A stretch of 20,020 nucleotides of DNA from positions 1 through 20,020 of the forward strand of contig JAZNTV010000087.1 of NCBI GenBank assembly GCA_045591985.1, written 5' to 3'. The DNA is from SIG588 sp045591985. GTDB taxonomy: Bacteria; Bacillota; Clostridia; Oscillospirales; Acutalibacteraceae. Below the pieces are notes generated by a model. That model searched no databases. It was not told the origin of the DNA and worked only from the letters and a program-made list of their open reading frames with translations. The translations under genes were made by a program, and so were the position numbers. Positions within the stretch are counted from its first letter, which is position 1; each line of letters begins with the position of its first letter. Shown here one piece after another: positions 13,467 to 20,020 of the stretch.

Positions 13467-16400
13467 ATGTTAGGAAAACGTATGTTAGCCGTGCTGCTTT
13501 GCTTGTGCCTGATGGTGCCTGCTGTCGGTCTGCAACTCGCAACGCCGATCACGGCAGCAGCCGAAAGCACGAATGACCAATACGTCATTAAGGAGTTCGG
13601 CTGTTTCATCAACGGTGTCAAGACCGCGAGCGAAAGCAATTTGGTGCCCGGCGTGGCGACTGCATTGCCGGAGCCGTTGGATCTTACGGCATTCGGATAT
13701 TCTGCCGATGCCGCCGAAAACACGCTGGCGTTGCAGTTCGACATGTACGTGTCGGGTGATGACGGGCTGGTTTCGGCACTGGAATCGGGCGGCGTCGCCG
13801 GTCAGATCGAACTTACCTCTGCGGGTACGTGCGACGCTGAGGAGATCCATACATCTCCGTCGTTGTTGAATTTCCAGCGCGATACCTGGGTGCGGCGCGT
13901 GTTGCCGCTGTCTTCCTTTACGGGCAAGACGGGCGACGAGCCGTTCGACCCTACGGCGTTCAACTATTTCCGCATGTATTACGCTGCGCCCAACGCTTCG
14001 CTGAGCGGGCAGCAGGTGGTCATGAAGGTGTGCAACATCCGCTTGGTGAATACGGCAGTAGAGGCTCCGTCCATCGCGGAAGATCCGCTGGGTGACGGCA
14101 CCTTTGCGCCCGTGGCACCGCAGTGGGAAGAGGTCAAGTTCGGCGAAGGATTTGACGACAGCACGCCGATGGTGGCGGGTTACAACCTGGCGGAATATGT
14201 GAAGGAACACGAAGTGGATCTCGTGGACCGCAACGGCAACATTGACTACGGACCTGTGGTCAACTCCCTGCTCGACGGCCTGGACGCTGCGGGCGGCGGT
14301 ACGTTGTACATCCCTGCGGGTCATTACAGTTTTTATTCCCCTCTCCGCATTCCGCGCGGCGTATCCATCATCGGTGACTGGCGTGCGACCGAACAGGATG
14401 GCGTGATCGAAGGTACCGTGTTGGAAGTCTACTACGGTCATAACGACGCGGGTCTCTCGCCGTTTATTACGATGGATACCCACACGAAGATCAGCAATCT
14501 GACCTTCTGGTATCCGAAGCAGGATGCGCAAAACGTGGTGCCGTATCCGGCAACCGTTTTGACAAATCACTATACTTTTGTGCAGAACATCAATTTCGTC
14601 AACCCCTATTTTGCGGTGAAGCAAAACAGCGGTGCGAACTGCCCGAACGTGTGGAACGTGTACGGCACGCCGTTGAAGCAGGGCCTCGATATTGACGTGG
14701 TTATTGACATTGCGCGTTTGGAAGAGATCCACTTCGCTCCCGATTACTGGATCGATTCCAACCTGCCGGGTGCGCCCGTGTCGGCGGCGGCGCAGAAAGC
14801 GTTGCGCGACTATGTGTATGAAAACGGTGTCGGCGTGACCTTGCGTCGTATCGACTGGTCGTATTTCACCTATTCGGATATCCGCGGTTACCGCACGGGT
14901 CTGGAATTTGCCAAGTGCGCGTTCTCGGATTCCTATCCGAACGGTCAGTGCGTGGGCCTGTATTTCAAGGATTGCTACAACGCCTTCCTTTGCCATAACG
15001 TAAGCGGTTCGACCGAATCCTTCCTCGATATCGTGATCGAAGACTGCGTGAACGGTCTGCATTTCTCCAACCAAGAGTCCTACTCATCCTACGGTATGGT
15101 GCAGGTCTCGAACATCGATATCGAAGCGACCGGTGCCGCCGTCTTGATGAGAAACGGTGCGCGGTTGTCCATCTTGTCCTCCACCATTCGTCAGGGCGCG
15201 GTTATCGTGGACGAAGGCTGGCTGATGATCGGCGAAACGCAGTTCAACACGCCCGCCCCGCATGTGGTGCTGAACGCAGATGCCAATGCGGCGATCCTGC
15301 TCGGCAACACCAACGCTTCGGGCGGCGAGATCACCTATATCAACCGCGGCGGCTGTCCCGTGTCGTATGATAAGACGGCGCTGAATCTGAACGGGTTTAC
15401 CCATCTTTCGGCGGAAGAAGCCGCCCAAAAGGTGACCGGCCCCGCGAAAGATACCATCTACATCGCGGACGATCTCGACAATACCGCCGAAACCGACGTG
15501 ACCGAACAGTTGCAGGCGTATCTCACGAGAGCGGGCGAGAACGGCGGCGGTATGGTGTATGTTACACCGGGTAACTATCTCGTAAACGGCGCGCTCACCG
15601 TGCCCGCAGGTGTGGAACTGCGCGGTGCGGGCGACTTCGGTACGATCCCTGCGCCCGTGAACACGATCTTCTTTGTGACCCGTCAGGGGGACGAGGACGA
15701 TGCGGCAACCGTGACGCTGGAAGCGACGGCGGGTATTCGCGGCATCACCTTCCACTATCCCGAACAGTACAGCGTCTACACCGAAAAAACGGTGAACGAC
15801 GTACAGACCTACGATTTCACCTTCTATTCCTACCCCTATGCCGTGCGCGGCGCGGGCAGCGATGTCTATATCGTCAACGTGACGATGCACAACGGTTACA
15901 ACGGTGTGGATCTGAAGACCTACCGTTGCGATAACCACTACGTCGATTATATGGCGGGCCATCTGTTCAACCGCGGTATTGTGGTGGGCAACGGTTCCGA
16001 AAACGGCGTGATCCGCAACTATCAGTTCAACTACAACGCCATTTTGAACAGCAACAACTCCATTTGGGGCCCGTGGGGTAACGAGCCGGGCAAGAGTGCA
16101 CTTACCTCCCACTTCCATTTGGCGATGCAGCGTCAGTTCAACAACAACTCCATCATTTTGCAGTTGGGCGACGTGAAAGATCAACTCGTCTATAACTGCT
16201 TCAACTACGCCTCCTACATCGGCGTGCATTTCGTGGAAGAAAACGGCAAAGAGCCGACCAACGTGCGTCTGTACGGTCACGGCGTGGACTACGGCACGGT
16301 CTCCATTCAGGTGGAAGCCGGTACGGGCATTGAACTCGTGAACTCGCAGTTGACCTCCTTTAACCAGCAGGGCTCGAACGTCACGGGCGAATACGCGGTC

Positions 16401-19400
16401 ACCGATAAGAATATGTACGACATTTGGCTGACCGAAACCTTCGACGACGAGATCACCATCACGAACTTTACCGAATGGGCGCCCTCTCCCACGGCGGGTA
16501 TCCGCGTGGACAACGGTACCCTCAACATCTACAACGCGATGATGAGCCATACCAACTCCCAGTTCTTTGAAATGAACGGCAGTAAGGGTAAGGTCAACGT
16601 GATCTGTCTGTCTTCGGGACGTTCCGACGAACCCATTCTTACGGCGTACGATCGCCGCAGTCAGATCACGGTCAAGGGCGGTTTCTACAACACGGCGTAC
16701 AAATTGTACCGCACGTGGTTCGGTTCGTATGCCTCCAAAGTGAGTTTGGACGGCAGTAACTTCGCCTATCTGCATCAATGGGCAAAGTATACCGGGTCGG
16801 ACACGTATTCCGACTTCTCCTATACTACCAACGACACCGGCCTGACCATTACGGGCTACAGCGGTTCGGCAACGGCGGTCGCCGTGCCCGAAGCGATCAA
16901 CGGCACTCCCGTGACCGCGATCAGCGCTTCGGTGTTTGCGGGCAAGAACGTAAAATCGGTCTCTTTGCCGTCGGGCATAACGGCGATCCCCGACAGCCTG
17001 TTCAGCGGTTGCACGTCTTTGACTGACGTGGCGATTGCAGGTAACGTGACCGCGATCGGCGCCAACGCTTTTAAGGGTTGCACCGCGCTTGCGACCTTCT
17101 ATCTGCCGAAGTCGGTGACGAGCGTTGCGACCAACGCTTTCAGCGGTTGTTCGGCGTTGAAAAAGGTCGTATATATGGGCAGCCACGCCGACCGCAACGG
17201 TATCGCGATCGCGAGCGGCAACGAGCCGCTTACGACGGCGACATGGGAATACCGTGAGTGTGCCCACGGCAATACGAAGGTGGAGGGCTACGTGGCTCCC
17301 ACCGCACACGAAACGGGCCGCACGGGTATCACCGTTTGTTTGGAATGCGGTGAGACCATTGCCCGCAGCAAGGTCATCTCTCCGCTCGGTTACGCCTATT
17401 TTGATACCGACGGCGGTGTGCTCACCTCCAACATTTCCGTTTCGGCGCATCAGGGCGGTAACAAAGATGTTGTCGCGATCGGCGATACGGGTGAATACGG
17501 CATTCAGCTGACGGCGGATTGGGCGGGCATTCGCCTGAGTGGTGCGTTGTTCCAAGACGTCCCCGCCGACGAAAGCGTGACTTTGGCCATCGAATATTAT
17601 ATTGACACCGCTATGAACGGCCATCAGCAGATGTTCCGTCTGGTGCCGCAAGACGGTGCCGCTCAAGTCGATTTCTTTGCCGATACCCATAATCTCGTGA
17701 GCGGCAAGTCGGGTCTCGTGTTCTACACCTTCTCGGCGGCCGAGCGCGAGGCGATCGGCACGGACGCCTTTAACCTCTATCTGCTCGGTTGTGCCGGCGG
17801 TGCCGGTCACGTGTACGTGCAGTCGGCCAAGCTGGTGCCCACTGCCGCCGTCCGTAGCGGTGTGGATACCGGTGCGGCGTATGCGGTCTTCAACGAAGAC
17901 GTGCTGTGCGATTACTATCTCGAAGTGCTCGGCAACGCGACCTACAACACGAAACTCACCGACGGCGAGACCAGCACCAATCATCCCGGTGTGGAGTGGC
18001 TGTATCGCTACGTGAAGGTGTTCGGCAACGCCCTCTCGTCCACCACGACCGCAAACAAACCCGTTTATGTGAAGATCTACACCAACACAGGGTATGAAAA
18101 CACGACGGTCAGCATCAACGGTTATGAAGTGAGCAACGGTACCAAAACAGGCTTCAGTAACGTGTTGGGCTTCCCTGCCGTTTCGGTAACGGTGAATGAC
18201 GGCGTGGGCGCGGTTCTGATCGATGAAACCTGCTTTACCAACGGATTGAACGGTCTGGGATCTATGCGCTTCTGGTATGCCGACGTGCCGAAGATCGCCC
18301 GTGTGGAGATCTACGACGCCGTTGCCGATTGCGCGAATCCCGCGATGGCGTCGGACGTGAAAGAATATTTGCACGCATGGATGATCGAAAACGATACCAA
18401 CCTCGTGGAAGACGGGGCAAGCACGCCGGCGGTCGGTGTGGCGGGTCAGACGGATGACGTCCGTTGCGCCACCTGCGGCGACGTGCTGATCGCAGGCGAC
18501 GTATTGTTGCCGACGACCTATCTCTCGATGGATACGGCGGGCGGTAAAATTACGTCCACCCATGTGACGGGTGTACAGGGCGACAGCGGTTCGACGGCGG
18601 TGACGGCGATCGGTTCGACGGGTGAATACGGTATTCCGCTGAAGGCGGATTGGTCCGGCTTCTGGATCGGCGGTAAGATGTTTGACGCCGTCCCCGCGGG
18701 ACAGAGTGTCACGATGGTGATGGAATACTACATCGATGCCGATATCACGGACAATTTGCAGGTCTTCCGCTACCGCCCGACGGGCGACGCTTCGCATGTG
18801 GATCTCTTCGTGAAGGGCAGTAACCTCGCGTGCGGTGAATCCGCGTTGGTGTATCACACCTTCACGGCGGATGAAGTCGATGCTCTGCGCGGAAACGACC
18901 AGCGTTTCTATGTAATGGGTTGCAGTGCGGGTGTCGATAAGGTATATATTCAGTCGATGAAACTGATCAACACCGAATATATGCACTTGAACGACGACAT
19001 CGGCTGTGCGTATATCGAATTTGAAAAGACGCGCGTGTGCGACTACTATCCCGATATTCTGGCGACCCACAGTTGTAATATGAGTTATACGGACGCCGAA
19101 CAGAGCGATACCTATCCCGATGCGGATTACCTGTACCGCTACATGAAGGTGCAGGGCGCTGCCTATTCGGATACGGAAACCAAAAACAAGCCGCTTTATG
19201 TTAAGGTCTATACGACCGAAGAGCACGCCAACAGTATTGTGAACCTCAATGCCTATCAAGTGAGCAACGGCACGACGGTGGGCTTCAGCAACAATTACGG
19301 GTATGCGGCACCGCAGATCACGGTAAAGAACGGCGAAGGCGGGTTCTATCTGTCGGCGACCTGTTTCCGCAACACCTTGAATTCGTTGGGTTCGTTGCGT

Positions 19401-20020
19401 TTGTGGTACACCGAAGTGCCGAAGATCCGCCGTATTGAGGTGTATGATCTGAACACCTATTGTACCGAAGCCAATGCTACTGAAGAAGGCCTTGCCGAGA
19501 TTCATCAGGTGTTGAAAAAGAACACGGCGCGTATCGTGGCAAAAGAGGCGGTCGCCGCGACTTGTAAAGAAGTGGGCCGCGAAGAAGGGCGCATATGTAC
19601 GCTGTGTAACACCTACGTTTCGGGCGGTGCGGAGATCGCCACGTTGCCGCATACGGTGGTGATCGATCCGGCAGTGGAACCGTTGTGTAACAAAACGGGT
19701 CTTACCGAAGGCAGTCACTGCGATGTGTGCGGTGAAGTGATCGTGGAACAAACGGTTGTGAACAAGATTGCCCATAAGGTGACCACCGTCAAGGGCTATG
19801 CGGCAACGTGTACCGAACCCGGTATGACTGACGGTAAGAGTTGTTCGATGTGCGGCATGGTGATAAATAAACCCAAGGAGATCCCCGCCACAGGGCACGT
19901 GGAAGTGATCGATCCGGCGTTGGATGCGACGTGTGAAGAGGACGGCTATACGCAGGGATCGCACTGCAGCGTGTGTGACGAGATCCTCGTGATGCAGGAA
20001 GACATTCCCGCGACGGGTCA
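13467..20020 (+). CDS. Second giant secreted multidomain surface protein (3' end outside window)
   Basis: By my translation the frame stays open for at least 2184 codons to the window edge and gives a protein homologous from its first residue to that at 2963-13276. Visible order: signal peptide 1 to about 32 (cleavage near ITAAA-E); N-terminal beta-rich domain about 37-195; beta-helix 1 about 230-620 (GGGTLYIPAGHY); beta-helix 2 about 655-1090 (GGGMVYVTPGNYLV, GVELRGAG); BspA-type LRR block about 1125-1264; a degenerate CxxC unit (CLECG); two ~376-residue modules from 1309 and 1685; then 41-residue Cys/His repeats from 2022 onward. Compared with its neighbour it has an LRR block before the modules and two modules rather than three. 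A surface adhesin or glycan-interacting protein is likely, but no catalytic residues can be assigned. It uses one TCA and no TTA or CTA codon after codon 7. Confidence 0.9.
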   Translation, partial: MLGKRMLAVLLCLCLMVPAVGLQLATPITAAAESTNDQYVIKEFGCFINGVKTASESNLVPGVATALPEPLDLTAFGYSADAAENTLALQFDMYVSGDDGLVSALESGGVAGQIELTSAGTCDAEEIHTSPSLLNFQRDTWVRRVLPLSSFTGKTGDEPFDPTAFNYFRMYYAAPNASLSGQQVVMKVCNIRLVNTAVEAPSIAEDPLGDGTFAPVAPQWEEVKFGEGFDDSTPMVAGYNLAEYVKEHEVDLVDRNGNIDYGPVVNSLLDGLDAAGGGTLYIPAGHYSFYSPLRIPRGVSIIGDWRATEQDGVIEGTVLEVYYGHNDAGLSPFITMDTHTKISNLTFWYPKQDAQNVVPYPATVLTNHYTFVQNINFVNPYFAVKQNSGANCPNVWNVYGTPLKQGLDIDVVIDIARLEEIHFAPDYWIDSNLPGAPVSAAAQKALRDYVYENGVGVTLRRIDWSYFTYSDIRGYRTGLEFAKCAFSDSYPNGQCVGLYFKDCYNAFLCHNVSGSTESFLDIVIEDCVNGLHFSNQESYSSYGMVQVSNIDIEATGAAVLMRNGARLSILSSTIRQGAVIVDEGWLMIGETQFNTPAPHVVLNADANAAILLGNTNASGGEITYINRGGCPVSYDKTALNLNGFTHLSAEEAAQKVTGPAKDTIYIADDLDNTAETDVTEQLQAYLTRAGENGGGMVYVTPGNYLVNGALTVPAGVELRGAGDFGTIPAPVNTIFFVTRQGDEDDAATVTLEATAGIRGITFHYPEQYSVYTEKTVNDVQTYDFTFYSYPYAVRGAGSDVYIVNVTMHNGYNGVDLKTYRCDNHYVDYMAGHLFNRGIVVGNGSENGVIRNYQFNYNAILNSNNSIWGPWGNEPGKSALTSHFHLAMQRQFNNNSIILQLGDVKDQLVYNCFNYASYIGVHFVEENGKEPTNVRLYGHGVDYGTVSIQVEAGTGIELVNSQLTSFNQQGSNVTGEYAVTDKNMYDIWLTETFDDEITITNFTEWAPSPTAGIRVDNGTLNIYNAMMSHTNSQFFEMNGSKGKVNVICLSSGRSDEPILTAYDRRSQITVKGGFYNTAYKLYRTWFGSYASKVSLDGSNFAYLHQWAKYTGSDTYSDFSYTTNDTGLTITGYSGSATAVAVPEAINGTPVTAISASVFAGKNVKSVSLPSGITAIPDSLFSGCTSLTDVAIAGNVTAIGANAFKGCTALATFYLPKSVTSVATNAFSGCSALKKVVYMGSHADRNGIAIASGNEPLTTATWEYRECAHGNTKVEGYVAPTAHETGRTGITVCLECGETIARSKVISPLGYAYFDTDGGVLTSNISVSAHQGGNKDVVAIGDTGEYGIQLTADWAGIRLSGALFQDVPADESVTLAIEYYIDTAMNGHQQMFRLVPQDGAAQVDFFADTHNLVSGKSGLVFYTFSAAEREAIGTDAFNLYLLGCAGGAGHVYVQSAKLVPTAAVRSGVDTGAAYAVFNEDVLCDYYLEVLGNATYNTKLTDGETSTNHPGVEWLYRYVKVFGNALSSTTTANKPVYVKIYTNTGYENTTVSINGYEVSNGTKTGFSNVLGFPAVSVTVNDGVGAVLIDETCFTNGLNGLGSMRFWYADVPKIARVEIYDAVADCANPAMASDVKEYLHAWMIENDTNLVEDGASTPAVGVAGQTDDVRCATCGDVLIAGDVLLPTTYLSMDTAGGKITSTHVTGVQGDSGSTAVTAIGSTGEYGIPLKADWSGFWIGGKMFDAVPAGQSVTMVMEYYIDADITDNLQVFRYRPTGDASHVDLFVKGSNLACGESALVYHTFTADEVDALRGNDQRFYVMGCSAGVDKVYIQSMKLINTEYMHLNDDIGCAYIEFEKTRVCDYYPDILATHSCNMSYTDAEQSDTYPDADYLYRYMKVQGAAYSDTETKNKPLYVKVYTTEEHANSIVNLNAYQVSNGTTVGFSNNYGYAAPQITVKNGEGGFYLSATCFRNTLNSLGSLRLWYTEVPKIRRIEVYDLNTYCTEANATEEGLAEIHQVLKKNTARIVAKEAVAATCKEVGREEGRICTLCNTYVSGGAEIATLPHTVVIDPAVEPLCNKTGLTEGSHCDVCGEVIVEQTVVNKIAHKVTTVKGYAATCTEPGMTDGKSCSMCGMVINKPKEIPATGHVEVIDPALDATCEEDGYTQGSHCSVCDEILVMQEDIPATG
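14150..15390 (+). other. First beta-helix domain of the second giant protein
   Basis: Aligns with 3650-4840 of the paralogue: AAGGGTLYIPAGHYSF, IPRGVSIIGDW, ISNLTFWYPKQ, RLEEIHFAPDYWI and GVTLRRIDWSYFTYS are all shared. The last two blocks are among the best conserved between the two proteins and may mark a functional surface. Limits are approximate. Confidence 0.75.
15450..16740 (+). other. Second beta-helix domain of the second giant protein
   Basis: Aligns with 4910-6220 of the paralogue: IADDLDNTAETDVTEQLQ, GGGMVYVTPGNYLVNGALTV, GVELRGAGDFGTIPAPVNT, IRGITFHYPEQ and NYNAILNSNN. Strong conservation between paralogues of the opening and of the Asn-rich segment supports one fold and one ligand type. 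Confidence 0.75.
16838..17258 (+). repeat. BspA-type LRR block present only in the second giant protein at this point
   Basis: A TGLTITGYSGSAT lead-in is followed by LRR units with ASVFAG, SLFSGC, NAFKGC and NAFSGC, separated by VSLPSGITAIP- and FYLPKSVTSV-type strands, and a capping MGSHADRNGIAI segment. It ends at CAHG, the point where the paralogue's remnant at 6312-6421 resumes. Confidence 0.85.
17391..18518 (+). repeat. ~376-residue module, copy 1 of the second giant protein
   Basis: Begins YAYFDTDGGVLTSN and shares IGDTGEYGIQLTADW, TLAIEYYID, VYVQSAKLV, DYYLEVLG and YDAVADCANP with the modules at 6551-9781. It ends with a degenerate CxxC unit (RCATCG). Confidence 0.85.
18519..19529 (+). 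repeat. ~376-residue module, copy 2 of the second giant protein
   Basis: Begins YLSMDTAGGKITSTH, 376 residues after copy 1. It has IGSTGEYGIPLKADW, TMVMEYYIDAD, VYIQSMKLINTEYMH, CDYYPDIL and YDLNTYCTEA, and leads directly into the Cys/His array, as copy 3 does in the upstream paralogue. Confidence 0.85.
19530..20020 (+). repeat. Cys/His repeat array of the second giant protein (cut by window edge)
   Basis: Four units start at 19530, 19653, 19776 and 19899, exactly 123 bases apart. The first three fit C-X10-C-X2-C-X14-H; the fourth fits until the window ends two bases into its final His codon. Conserved positions are shared with the array at 9782-10759 (VIDPAVEP, GLTEGSHCDVCG). Confidence 0.9.

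Noticed and set aside
13485..19964. Two long minus-strand ORFs (13485-15074 and 15084-19964) opposite the second giant gene
   Set aside because: Same codon-avoidance shadow effect; they are separated only by the rc of the gene's single TCA codon at 15084-15086.

Overview
The window looks like a bacterial chromosome segment from the Clostridia (Firmicutes), probably an anaerobic gut-type member near Oscillospirales. This is an inference from strong AGGAG ribosome binding sites, near-consensus SigA-type promoters with 17-bp spacers, fairly GC-rich coding sequence with AT-rich intergenic DNA, and very large secreted proteins that combine pectin-lyase-like beta-helices, BspA-type leucine-rich repeats, Cys-x-x-Cys repeats and aromatic wall-binding-like C-terminal repeats. 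No rRNA or other taxonomic marker is present, so the placement is tentative.

Layout, left to right. (1) 1-324: the last 107 codons of a giant secreted protein, ending in the same aromatic repeats as the complete paralogue downstream. (2) 325-650: a bidirectional terminator, a candidate 31-codon gene on the minus strand with its own promoter, overlapping palindromes, and the tex promoter. (3) 651-2783: tex, a housekeeping transcription accessory protein, closed by a strong hairpin terminator. (4) 2784-2962: terminator, then a consensus promoter and RBS. (5) 2963-13276: a complete 3437-residue secreted modular protein. (6) 13277-13466: terminator, a 9-bp direct repeat, a perfect TTGACA/TATAAT promoter and RBS. 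(7) 13467 to the window end: a second giant paralogue, open for at least 2184 codons and cut by the window edge.

All main genes are on the plus strand, but each appears to be its own transcription unit. At least three giant paralogues therefore sit side by side, interrupted only by tex. Their shared plan is: signal peptide; N-terminal beta-rich domain; two consecutive pectin-lyase-like beta-helices; an optional BspA-type LRR block; two or three copies of an unrecognised ~372-residue module; an array of 41-residue Cys/His repeats; and, in the complete protein, a second LRR block and four aromatic C-terminal repeats. Such proteins plausibly bind or process glycans or act as adhesins at the cell surface, but no enzymatic activity can be shown from sequence alone.

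The most interesting features are the nearly invariant C-X10-C-X2-C-X14-H signature of the 41-residue repeats (a possible metal-binding bead on a string), the unrecognised repeated module, the gain or loss of a whole LRR block at one homologous point in the two paralogues, almost complete avoidance of TTA, CTA and TCA codons in the giant genes (which creates a 3458-codon antisense shadow ORF), and the candidate small gene upstream of tex.
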